Source: an uncultured Phascolarctobacterium sp.
GTDB taxonomy: Bacteria > Bacillota > Negativicutes > Acidaminococcales > Acidaminococcaceae
Length of the DNA stretch: 64,000 nucleotides
Reading direction: 5' to 3'
Assembly: GCA_900547415.1 (NCBI GenBank)
Contig: URGS01000001.1
Location: forward strand, 62,001 to 126,000
In this document: piece by piece, positions 34,056 through 42,212 of the stretch
Layout of the letters: every line of letters begins with the position of its first letter
How positions within the stretch are numbered: position 1 is the first letter of the stretch
The notes under the pieces: model-generated
Told to the model about the DNA's origin: nothing
The model's input: the letters and a program-made list of their open reading frames with translations, nothing else
The model's database searches: none
Position numbers and translations under genes: made by a program

Positions 34056-36923
34056 TTATTTTGCAGCTTTTTTCGCAGCTAATTCAGCATGACGTTGTTG
34101 TTGTTTTTCAACTTTTGCCAGCTCAGCAGCCTTTTTGATTGCAGCAGCTTTTTCAAGCTTTACTTTTTCAGCAGCTCTTTCCTTAGCAGCTTTCATTTCA
34201 GCAGGAGTCTTGCGGCCGAATTTCCAGGTTGCACCAATACCGCCCATTACTTCATCGCCAGAGGTAGAAACGCTCATGCTCAGCATGAAGTCTTTGTTCG
34301 GATAGTGGAAGAAGCCCAGTGCAGCGCCGGTTTCACTTCTGTATTGGCCAACGCCTACAGCAATTTCAGTCGGAGCTTCAGGATCATAACCCATAGTTCT
34401 CAAGTTAGCGATAGCAGCTGCCATTGCACCAACTTTGTCAATCTTCTCATCAACTCTATCAATGCGGCTATTAGCATCTGCCAGACCTTGTTCCAGATTA
34501 TCTACACGGCTGCCAACATTGGACAGGCTAACCTCTTTGTCAGTACCCTTGTTAATAACAACATCGTCCTTGGATACGGAAGTACCATTTTCGCCGCCAA
34601 CAGTTACGCCGTCTTTAGATACGGTAGTTCCATTTTCGCCACCAACGTTTACGCTATCTTTAGATACTGTGGTGTCGCCAACAGTTACTTTGTTGGAGGT
34701 AATACCGTCTTTATCAATAGTGGTGTCACCAACAGTTACTTTGTTGGAAGTAATGCCGTCTTTACTAATAGTGGTATCACCAACAACTACATTATCAGCG
34801 TTAACAGTACCAGCATTTACGTTACCAGCATTAATGTTACCACTGCCAGCATTTACATCACCAACGGTCAGGTCGCCATCAATTTGAGTATGACCTTCTT
34901 CGGTCTTGTCTTTATTGATGTTTTGGGTCTTATCCTGCAGATCTTTGATGGCCTCATCATATTTTTCAACATTAGTTCTATATTCATCATAGAAATCGCC
35001 TAAATTAATAGAACCATACTTGCCAGAAGTAAAGCTTGCGTTAGCCCCCAGATTTACAGCACCCTTGAAAGTTGCTGCGCCACTATCGCCGTCAACAACA
35101 AATTGACCAGCAGCAGTAGAGAATGTACCATCGCTTGCAATCATAGTCTTGCCTTCGATTTCAGTTACGAATTTTCCTTCTACTGCGCTTTTTCTACGCT
35201 CAATACCAGCTACATTTTTGTTGGACGCTTCAACATCAGATTTCAAATCTTCAATGTTAATTCCATTGTAAGTAGTAGCTTGAATGTTACCATCTTTATC
35301 TACACTAAATTTACCATTGGAAATATTACCACCATTAATTATAGTAGAACCGGCTTCACCATTGGTAAAGGTTACACCATTTTCTCCTACACGAACATTG
35401 CTACCAAAAGCATTGCCCAGCAACACACCATTATTGTCTACAACAACAGCATTGTTACCATTTTTCATACCAGCTTGGTCAGCACCTACATAAAGAGTAG
35501 AGTTACCAACTTTAGAGGTTACGGTACCATCTTTATCTACTTTAAATGCACCATTTGCAACGGACAATGTGCCTTGAGCTTCAACATTGCCATCAGCATC
35601 AACGCCAAACTTCTTATCAAGAACACCTACACTCAAGCCGCCACTTGCATTGATTCCGTCAAAGCCAATAGTATTACCATTGATAATAGCATCTCCAGCT
35701 ACAGAAGCCAAAATTTGTGTCTTGCCGTCCTTACCAAATTTAATACCGTTCTCAGATAAACTTACTCCATTAATAGCACCTTTAGTTGTAATATCACCAG
35801 TAGCACCACTAACTGCAAAGTTGCCATTACCAGTAGAGAATCCATTCTCGGCAATAATAGAACCAGGAGTATAAACATTGCCTACAGAATTAATAGCTAC
35901 TTTACCCTCTATGATAGTTTCATTTTCACGAGGTCTAGTAATACCAGCAACGTTAGCACTAACTTTATCAATACCTTCAACACTATTTGCTAATTCGCCA
36001 ATATTTACACCATTGAAAGATTCTGCAGTAATTGTTGCACCGTTGATAGTACCATCAATAGACATGTTACCACGAACACTTAAATTTTGGTTCAGAGCTA
36101 AACCGCCTTCTCTTGTTAAAAGAACATTCAGCTTACCATCATCACCATACATTTTCAGGCCTTCAGCAGACATAGAAACTACTTTATTGGTAGCACTAGA
36201 ATTAATAGTCAGTTCGCCCTTCTCCATACGTACATTAGGACCATTTAAGGAACCAAAGCGACCTAAACCATCTGCTACTACGTTACCTGCAACATTTACG
36301 GAGTTAAATTCAGCAGCACCTTCTCTATTAATAGAAGCTGCAACGGTTGTACCATCTTCTTCATATACCCACAAGCCAGCCTTATTATTAACACGTACGG
36401 TGTCTTCAATATATGTAGAAGCTCTATCACCTTTAGTTGCACGACGAATACCTGCAACATTGTTACCCATTGCTTTAACATCGATACCATTAACTAAAAC
36501 TTCGTCACCATTAGTTGCTAAAGAAACACCATTGAATGTTTTTGCATTAACCTCGCCTGTATCAGCATCCAAGTTAATTTGGGGAACACCATTTTTCAAA
36601 CCAACCGCAATGCTACCACTGGTTCCATCAATAACCGTTTTAATACTATTACCATCTAAGCCACCAACGGATATTGTTCCTTTAGTACTGAGATTGCCAC
36701 TAGCAGGATCAAGATACAGAGTATCATCACCATTTTTAGCTTCAGTATAAATCATAGTTTTTCCTGGAACAACTTCTTTAATGACAAAATTGCCGTCAGA
36801 ACCCTCAATCTTCAACTCATCACCATTTACAGGAGCTGCAAATACAGGAGCTGAATATAAGCCAACCATAACGGAAGCACACAACATAGATGCCACAACC
36901 ATAGACTTATTGTTTTTCAACAT
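34056..36923 (-). CDS. Trimeric autotransporter adhesin (YadA-like)
   Basis: A 955-residue surface adhesin. A long signal peptide (to about residue 30, cleavage near VFA) is followed by a passenger of repeated strand-rich units, 15-17-residue repeats (VGDTTISKDGITSNK type), a coiled-coil stalk (VDNLEQGLADANSRIDRV) and a YadA anchor (VGAMAAAIANLRTMGYDP to GGIGATWKFG). Three chains form one outer-membrane barrel. Unusually, about 50 Lys/Ala-rich residues follow the barrel (TPAEMKAAKERAAEK onward), so the protein does not end in the usual terminal aromatic residue. ATG 36923 lies eight bases after GGAAGG; a GTG at 36932 is inside that site. The binding target is unknown. Confidence 0.9.
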   Translation of the reverse strand: MLKNNKSMVVASMLCASVMVGLYSAPVFAAPVNGDELKIEGSDGNFVIKEVVPGKTMIYTEAKNGDDTLYLDPASGNLSTKGTISVGGLDGNSIKTVIDGTSGSIAVGLKNGVPQINLDADTGEVNAKTFNGVSLATNGDEVLVNGIDVKAMGNNVAGIRRATKGDRASTYIEDTVRVNNKAGLWVYEEDGTTVAASINREGAAEFNSVNVAGNVVADGLGRFGSLNGPNVRMEKGELTINSSATNKVVSMSAEGLKMYGDDGKLNVLLTREGGLALNQNLSVRGNMSIDGTINGATITAESFNGVNIGELANSVEGIDKVSANVAGITRPRENETIIEGKVAINSVGNVYTPGSIIAENGFSTGNGNFAVSGATGDITTKGAINGVSLSENGIKFGKDGKTQILASVAGDAIINGNTIGFDGINASGGLSVGVLDKKFGVDADGNVEAQGTLSVANGAFKVDKDGTVTSKVGNSTLYVGADQAGMKNGNNAVVVDNNGVLLGNAFGSNVRVGENGVTFTNGEAGSTIINGGNISNGKFSVDKDGNIQATTYNGINIEDLKSDVEASNKNVAGIERRKSAVEGKFVTEIEGKTMIASDGTFSTAAGQFVVDGDSGAATFKGAVNLGANASFTSGKYGSINLGDFYDEYRTNVEKYDEAIKDLQDKTQNINKDKTEEGHTQIDGDLTVGDVNAGSGNINAGNVNAGTVNADNVVVGDTTISKDGITSNKVTVGDTTIDKDGITSNKVTVGDTTVSKDSVNVGGENGTTVSKDGVTVGGENGTSVSKDDVVINKGTDKEVSLSNVGSRVDNLEQGLADANSRIDRVDEKIDKVGAMAAAIANLRTMGYDPEAPTEIAVGVGQYRSETGAALGFFHYPNKDFMLSMSVSTSGDEVMGGIGATWKFGRKTPAEMKAAKERAAEKVKLEKAAAIKKAAELAKVEKQQQRHAELAAKKAAK
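34561..34800. repeat. Tandem coding repeats in the adhesin stalk
   Basis: Within the adhesin gene, 51-bp units (17 residues of the VGDTT.xKDGITSNK type) are followed by 45-bp units (15 residues of the VGGENGT.VSKD.V type). Copies are near identical at DNA level, so copy number could change by recombination. Confidence 0.7.
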
Positions 36924-37008
36924 TTTAGACACCTTCCTTTAAAACCTTTTATTCCACAAAATCTTTGCGAAACACTTAAAGCTTGTTTAAGCCACACTTT
37001 CGCCTGGT

Positions 37009-37039
37009 ATTATATTAGCACTCCACCCCCCCGAGTCAA
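37009..37039 (-). promoter_or_regulatory. Adhesin promoter with poly-G tract in the spacer
   Basis: On the minus strand TTGACT (37034-37039) and TATAAT (37009-37014) are separated by 19 bp, and the spacer contains seven consecutive G (C at 37026-37032 on the plus strand). A change in tract length would alter -35/-10 spacing; loss of two G would give the 17-bp optimum. The architecture equals phase-variable promoters such as Neisseria porA. Confidence 0.6.
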
Positions 37040-37297
37040 GTGTTCTATAGGAAAATACAGCACTTTTAATTACTTAGTCTATTTTCAATCTGTTCACAAT
37101 ATTAATTTTCAAGCAACCCTTACATAGATTGGATTCTTAATACAACTTTATATTAAAATATTTCTACAATAATAATAAATAACAAAACATGTTCTCGTTT
37201 ATGCTTAAATTGCCAGAGACTTCTATCTATCACGTTCATAAGAAAAATTTTTCCTTTTAATTCTTTAAGCTGCTATTCTGTATTTCTCCCATAAAAA

Positions 37298-37340
37298 AGC
37301 TCCTGGCCTACTAACATAATTAGTAAACCAGAAGCTTTAA
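37298..37340. terminator. Hairpin in the adhesin-decarboxylase intergenic region
   Basis: AAGCTCCTGG (37298-37307) pairs with CCAGAAGCTT (37328-37337) around further TTAGTA/TACTAA-type pairing, with A and T runs at the sides. It has terminator form; no gene is obviously served by it on either strand. Confidence 0.45.
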
Positions 37341-37400
37341 CAACACTATGCTTTTTATTATTGAATGTAATTAAACTGTTAGTTTATCTCAGAAGAACAA

Positions 37401-37600
37401 CGACGGCGTACTAACAGTACTTCTAGGAAAATTAACGCCGCAAACAAGGTATTCGCAGTTGTACTTAACTAAGACCGCGGAGAATGCCTCAGATGCTAGA
37501 AAATGCGACGGCGTACTAACTACAAACTAAGACTGCAGCGAATGCGCCAGATACGAGGCAGGATTCATAGACTACGTCTATGAATCCTAACGAAGTAGAT
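37401..37600. repeat. 58-bp-period degenerate tandem repeat ending in a perfect hairpin
   Basis: ACTAAC/ACTAAG motifs start at 37410, 37468 and 37526, exactly 58 bp apart, with a fourth CCTAAC at 37586. CGACGGCGTACTAAC occurs twice (37401-37415 and 37506-37520), and AAGACYGCRGMGAATGC occurs twice. The array ends with a 12-pair perfect hairpin GGATTCATAGAC/GTCTATGAATCC (37561-37587). No coding frame fits. The remaining intergenic sequence from 37040 to 37297 shows nothing I can name. Confidence 0.55.
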
Positions 37601-37610
37601 GACGTATTTA

Positions 37611-38759
37611 TTATATGCAGTCGCATTTTACATCTTCCCAGATGACGAACCTAGCCCTACTGAACCCATTAAAGGTTGTCGCAGAGGCAGAAGTATAAGC
37701 ACCACAAGCAGGAACAAGCAGCAAGTCCCCAACCTCTAATGGTGCAGTCATACGACCACGGAACATAATATCAAGGGAATCACAGCTAGGACCAGCAAAG
37801 GTTGCTGCTACACGCTCCTCGCCTTCCTTAAAGCTGATAAGCTTGAAATCCCATTGATCAAAGATTACGCCAGAAAAGGTTCCATAAAGACCTTCATCAA
37901 GGAAATACCAAGGCTGACCACCACGCTCAGTCACACCAATTACACTGGTAATAAGATTTACTGCAGTACCGCAAATGTAGCGTCCAGGCTCGGACCAAAT
38001 TTCAATATTAGGGAAATCCTCATCTAGACGTGCATTGATTTGCTGCAGCATTTCAGGAAGATTAAATTTTACTTTAGGCTCAGGAATGGGAAATCCTCCG
38101 CCAATATCAAGAATTCGCAGCTCCAGGCCAGCCGCCTTAGCTTCCTCAAAAAGCTCACGAGCAATATCAAGAGCGTGCAGATAAGGCTCTGCACTGACAG
38201 TCTGACTGCCTACATGAAAGGCAATACCAGCCATATCAAGACCTGCTTCTTTTGCTTTGAGCATTAAATCCAGTGCATTTTCACGAGCAGTACCAAATTT
38301 TTTGTTCAAATCTACATGGGCAGAGGAATTATCTATACGCAGACGCAGCAGCACCGTTGTACCAGGGCAGGCTGTCTGAATTTTGGCAATCTCAGACGCA
38401 CTGTCAAAGGTCATTTTATGTACGCCACACTCATTGCAGGCCCTTAAGCCCACACCAGTCTTAACAGGATTAGCATAAATCATACGCTTTCCTTCAATAC
38501 CCATATCGTACAGAGTGCGTATTTCACCATCAGATGCTACGTCGAAGCAGGAACCCATTTCCTTCATAACACGAAGAATTTCCGGATGAGGATTAGCTTT
38601 AATTGCGTAGTGAACAGCTACGCGAGGCATATACTTTTTTAACAGCTCATAATTTTTACGAACCTGTTCTAAAGACAGCACCAAAAGCGGAGAACCATAT
38701 TCAGCCGCCAGTCTTTCAACATCAGTCTTATCAATTTGGAAAATTTTATCTCTTAACAT
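37611..38759 (-). CDS. Group IV lysine/ornithine decarboxylase
   Basis: A 382-residue alanine-racemase-fold PLP decarboxylase of the eukaryotic ODC type. The PLP Lys is in HYAIKANPHP; FHVGSQ, DIGGGFPIP, SEPGRYICG and the catalytic Cys in GPSCDSLD are conserved. The closest described enzyme is the lysine/ornithine decarboxylase of Selenomonas ruminantium, which makes the cadaverine linked to peptidoglycan in Negativicutes; that role here is inferred. ATG 38759 follows GGGGAGAG; the longer frame to 38828 has no ribosome-binding site. Stands alone between the repeat array and the ATPase cassette. Confidence 0.87.
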   Translation of the reverse strand: MLRDKIFQIDKTDVERLAAEYGSPLLVLSLEQVRKNYELLKKYMPRVAVHYAIKANPHPEILRVMKEMGSCFDVASDGEIRTLYDMGIEGKRMIYANPVKTGVGLRACNECGVHKMTFDSASEIAKIQTACPGTTVLLRLRIDNSSAHVDLNKKFGTARENALDLMLKAKEAGLDMAGIAFHVGSQTVSAEPYLHALDIARELFEEAKAAGLELRILDIGGGFPIPEPKVKFNLPEMLQQINARLDEDFPNIEIWSEPGRYICGTAVNLITSVIGVTERGGQPWYFLDEGLYGTFSGVIFDQWDFKLISFKEGEERVAATFAGPSCDSLDIMFRGRMTAPLEVGDLLLVPACGAYTSASATTFNGFSRARFVIWEDVKCDCI

Positions 38760-38936
38760 ATCCACTCTCCCCTTGCCTTTGCAATGTATTTTATTATTTG
38801 ATTTTATCATAAAAAGGGAAATACACAATAGGAAAATATAAAGTAATTTTTCTTTTCCATAAGTGCTTTATAGTGTTCTTTAATCCACTACTAAACAATA
38901 TATCACAGCACATCTGCGATATACGTGATAATCACC

Positions 38937-39072
38937 CTCAAACTCCCACTACACCAAGGTTTTCACAAAAAGATGAGCGACTTTTCCAAGAAATTCGCAA
39001 AAAGATGAGGGACTTTAGTCTAGTAAAGGCATAAAAAGACCTGAGCAGAAAAATCTACTCAGGTCAATAAAG
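38937..39072. repeat. Direct repeat A, distal flank of the ATPase cassette
   Basis: This 136-bp stretch repeats the region at 40701-40804 in the same orientation with few mismatches. Copy A carries an extra internal duplication (CAAAAAGATGAG occurs at about 38966 and 38998). Its end contains the hairpin GACCTGAG/CTCAGGTC (39038-39065), which reads as an intrinsic terminator with TTTTTATG on the minus strand, directly after the ATPase gene. Confidence 0.8.
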
Positions 39073-39110
39073 TATTGCAATTTAGAATCGTTTCTTGATA
39101 TGTCTGCAAA

Positions 39111-40505
39111 TTATGGTTCTATATTAAATAAATCGTCCAACGTGAAACAAGAAATCTTATCAAGATTATTTACATCCTCACAAAATCCACCTTTGGAAAA
39201 AAATCCATAATGATGGCATTGCAATCCTGTTGCCTCAACCTGGCGTATTTCCGCTTCAATCATTTTTCTATCAATACCATGATTTCTAAACTTAGCCTCG
39301 TAAAAATTGTAGCCAGAGGAATCTAGTGTAACTATATCAAATTCACCATTTTTCTTATTAACAGAATCATCATAATAATAGCGCCCTATTTTTTCAAAAG
39401 TCTGTGGCATTAAGCCTCTTTTGTTAAGCTCTATTAAATATTGTCCACAAATACTTTCAAATACCTTTGGAACATGACTGCTATTAAAGTCCTCTTTAAT
39501 ATATTTTTCATAAAAAATTTCCGAAGGCATAATACTAATCTGAGAAGAATATCTGAATACGTATTTATAATAGAACAAAGCCAAATTATCGCAAATATAA
39601 TATCCGGATTTTCTTTTATTATTCTCGTCATTAATAGGAGAGGTTTTAGCCACTATTTCCATATTAATCAATCTATCAAGAACATCTACTAAGGTTGGTC
39701 CACTAGAAATATGAGATTGACTCAAAATATCTTTAAACCTGGTGAATCCCTTGGCCAATGTTTCAAAAACAATATTAGCATTAGAAATTTTAGAAATCTC
39801 AGCTCTTAAAAATAATCCTATTTCATTTTCTAAGCGTGCTCCAGGAGATGCTATAAGACGAATAATATTTTCTTCAACAGTTTGCGAAGGATTTATCAAA
39901 CGGTTATAGTAAGGTATACCGCCAAAAACACTATATAGCCTTACCTTATCCTCGTTGGAAAAGGTTGGATAAAAGCATGCTGCTTCAAGATAATTCATAG
40001 GCTTCAAATCTATAGTAAGGTCCACACGGCCGTAAAGAGGATTTTGTACAAGTAATAAGGAACGCATAGTGTCAATATAGGAACCGCACACAACAAGCTT
40101 TAATTGACTATTTTCCCTGTATTTATCCACCAAACCCTGAATGATACTATCTAAGCCTTCCACACGCTCTCGCAAATACGGATACTCATCCAATACTAAA
40201 ATTATTCTTTTATTCAAAGCGGACTGGAACAAAAACTGCAGAGCAGCCTCCATATTTTTAAATTGTATGCAAGGCAGGTCAAAAACTTCTGCAATCAATA
40301 ATGATAAGCTTTCTACATTATTTGCTTCAGATGTCTGTTTGCATTCATAATATATAAATTTATATTCCGACTCCTTGATAGCCTGTTTAATAAGCTCGCT
40401 TTTACCTACCCTGCGACGACCATATACCAACGCTGCCATAGATAAATCATCGTAAAAAAAACTCTTTAAACGCTTCAGCTCCTGATTTCTACCAAAAAAA
40501 TCCAT
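39111..40505 (-). CDS. DUF234-type ATPase with C-terminal nuclease-like domain
   Basis: A 464-residue protein. An N-terminal AAA/archaeal-type ATPase holds FFGRNQELKRL, Walker A YGRRRVGKSELIK, Walker B IILVLDEYPYL and the sensor-like LVVCGSYIDTM. A winged-helix region follows (about 240-300). The C-terminal DUF234 part contains GEFDIVTLDSSGYNFYEAKF, a D...ExK pattern of PD-(D/E)XK nucleases. Function in bacteria is unknown; defence or plasmid-like maintenance is possible. It is AT-rich, alone, framed by direct repeats, with palindromes around its promoter. ATG 40505 follows GGAGGTGA. Confidence 0.85.
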   Translation of the reverse strand: MDFFGRNQELKRLKSFFYDDLSMAALVYGRRRVGKSELIKQAIKESEYKFIYYECKQTSEANNVESLSLLIAEVFDLPCIQFKNMEAALQFLFQSALNKRIILVLDEYPYLRERVEGLDSIIQGLVDKYRENSQLKLVVCGSYIDTMRSLLLVQNPLYGRVDLTIDLKPMNYLEAACFYPTFSNEDKVRLYSVFGGIPYYNRLINPSQTVEENIIRLIASPGARLENEIGLFLRAEISKISNANIVFETLAKGFTRFKDILSQSHISSGPTLVDVLDRLINMEIVAKTSPINDENNKRKSGYYICDNLALFYYKYVFRYSSQISIMPSEIFYEKYIKEDFNSSHVPKVFESICGQYLIELNKRGLMPQTFEKIGRYYYDDSVNKKNGEFDIVTLDSSGYNFYEAKFRNHGIDRKMIEAEIRQVEATGLQCHHYGFFSKGGFCEDVNNLDKISCFTLDDLFNIEP

Positions 40506-40507
40506 TT

Positions 40508-40593
40508 ATTCGGTCACCTCCGATTCGGTTTTTTCCGAATAATATTATATCATTCTGACGAACCTCCGTCAATTTATTCGGTTTCTTCCGAAT
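40508..40593 (-). promoter_or_regulatory. ATPase promoter bracketed by twin palindromes
   Basis: On the minus strand TTGACG (40567-40572), a 17-bp spacer and TATAAT (40544-40549). Two nearly identical palindromes, ATTCGG-6-CCGAAT, lie at 40576-40593 (before the -35) and 40523-40540 (after the -10); a further ATTCGG half site is at 40508-40513 next to the ribosome-binding site. The pattern suggests cooperative repression by a dimer pair. Confidence 0.65.
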
Positions 40594-40700
40594 CGGTTTC
40601 ATCAGAATAAGTATGTACTAGTTTTCTTTTGACCATGGCTTCAAAAGAAAACTATCAAGGAACAAAAAATGTCCTTTATCTTTCATCATTAGCCATACCT

Positions 40701-40804
40701 CTCAAACTCCCACTGCATCAAGGTTTTTACAAAAAAATAAGCGACTTTAGCCTAGTAAAGGCATAAAAAGACCTGAGCAGAAAAATCTACTCAGGTCAAT
40801 AAAG
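40701..40804. repeat. Direct repeat B, serS terminator region
   Basis: A 104-bp copy of the sequence at 38937. It starts CTCAAACTCCCACT and ends with the same GACCTGAG/CTCAGGTC hairpin (40770-40797) and minus-strand T run. Located directly after serS, it is probably the original serS terminator, and copy A the duplicate carried with or made by insertion of the ATPase gene. Confidence 0.8.
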
Positions 40805-40818
40805 CTAATCAGATATGA

Positions 40819-42099
40819 TTATTTTTCAGGAGCCTTGATTACATCGCAGCCCATGTAGGGACGCAGTACCTCAGGTACTACTACGCTGCCATCAGCTTGT
40901 TGGTAGTTTTCCAAAATAGCTGCAACAGTACGTCCAACAGCTACGCCGCTGCCGTTAAGGGTATGAACCAGTTCCGGTTTGGATTTAGCATCGCGGCGGA
41001 AACGGATGTTAGCACGGCGAGCTTGGAAGTCCAGGAAGTTGGAGCAGGAGGAAATCTCACGATAGCAGTTAGCAGACGGGAGCCATACCTCCAAGTCATA
41101 GGTGGTTGCAGAGCTGAAGCCCAGGTCACCGGTGCACAGGCGTACTACATGATAGGGCAGGCCCAGCAGCTGCAGAACTTCTTCAGCATCAGCAGTCAGT
41201 TTGTCCAGTTCAGCCCAGGAATCTTCAGGTTTAGTAAATTTAACCAGCTCAACCTTGTTGAATTGGTGCATACGAATCAGGCCACGAGTATCACGGCCTG
41301 CTGCGCCAGCCTCTGCACGGAAGCAGCCGCTGTAAGCAGTGTATTTGATTGGCAGCTGATCGCCGCTCAGGATTTCATCACGATGGTAGTTGGTTACAGG
41401 AACTTCTGCAGTAGGAATCAGGTACATATCGCCGTTTTCCAGCTTGTACATATCCTCAGCAAATTTAGGCAATTGGCCAGTACCTTGCATGCTTGCGCCG
41501 TTTACGATAAAGGGCGGGAACATTTCAGTATAGCCATGCTTTTGAGTGTGCAGGTCAAGGAAGAAGTTAATTACCGCACGCTCCAATCTGGAGCCCAGAC
41601 CACGATAGAATACATAGCGAGCTCCGGAAACCTTTACGCCACGCTCAAAGTCAAGAATATTCAGGCCTTCGCCAATTTCCCAGTGAGCTTTAGGCTCAAA
41701 GTCAAATTTAGTAGGCTCGCCCCAAGTACGAACTACGGGATTGCAGCTATCGTCCTTGCCAACGGGAACATCTTCAGCAGGAATGTTAGGAATGGTCAGG
41801 AGAATGCTCTTCAGTCTATCTTCGATATCCTTCAACTCTTTATCGTCTTCAGCGATTTTGTCGCCGAGAGCACGAACAGCAGCCATTTGCTCAGAAGCAT
41901 CTTGGCCAGCTTTTTTCATTTTGCCAATTTCTTGAGAAGCAGTGTTGCGCTCTTTTTTTAAGGCTTCAACCTGTCCTGTAATTTCACGACGTTTTTTGTC
42001 CAGTTCGAGGAACTCGGTCAAATCAATATTACCAAAGCGTTTTTGAATAGCTTCAGTAACAAGCTCCGGATTCTCGCGGACAAACTTCATATCTAACAT
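40819..42099 (-). CDS. serS: Seryl-tRNA synthetase
   Basis: A 426-residue class II synthetase: an N-terminal antiparallel coiled coil (about residues 30-100) that grips the tRNA-Ser variable arm, then the catalytic domain with motif 2 (FRAEAGAAGRDTRGLIRMHQF) and motif 3 (NGSGVAVGRTVAAILENYQ). Family length is normal. The upstream region is only about 110 bp and shows no T-box. Confidence 0.97.
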   Translation of the reverse strand: MLDMKFVRENPELVTEAIQKRFGNIDLTEFLELDKKRREITGQVEALKKERNTASQEIGKMKKAGQDASEQMAAVRALGDKIAEDDKELKDIEDRLKSILLTIPNIPAEDVPVGKDDSCNPVVRTWGEPTKFDFEPKAHWEIGEGLNILDFERGVKVSGARYVFYRGLGSRLERAVINFFLDLHTQKHGYTEMFPPFIVNGASMQGTGQLPKFAEDMYKLENGDMYLIPTAEVPVTNYHRDEILSGDQLPIKYTAYSGCFRAEAGAAGRDTRGLIRMHQFNKVELVKFTKPEDSWAELDKLTADAEEVLQLLGLPYHVVRLCTGDLGFSSATTYDLEVWLPSANCYREISSCSNFLDFQARRANIRFRRDAKSKPELVHTLNGSGVAVGRTVAAILENYQQADGSVVVPEVLRPYMGCDVIKAPEK

Positions 42100-42212
42100 A
42101 ACGATTCCTCCAAATCAAATATAATCATAAATTATATTGTAGCACATTTTTGCTAATTAAAAAAGTAACTTCATTAATATAGCAAAAATATCCACTTTAA
42201 AACCCGCGGTTA

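Noticed and set aside
34089..36750. Several long plus-strand frames (up to 304 codons) rich in Ser, Thr, Phe and Val
   Set aside because: They are antisense to the repetitive adhesin gene and reflect its biased codon use; the minus frame has signal peptide, coiled coil and anchor.
37401..37600. CRISPR array
   Set aside because: Repeat units are degenerate, the intervals resemble each other, and there are no cas genes in the window.
39111..40804. Insertion sequence or transposon
   Set aside because: The flanking repeats are direct, long and carry terminators; the enclosed protein has no transposase motifs and no terminal inverted repeats were found.
42100..42212. T-box leader for serS
   Set aside because: Only about 110 bp upstream, with no TGGNACCGCG-like sequence and no antiterminator hairpin.
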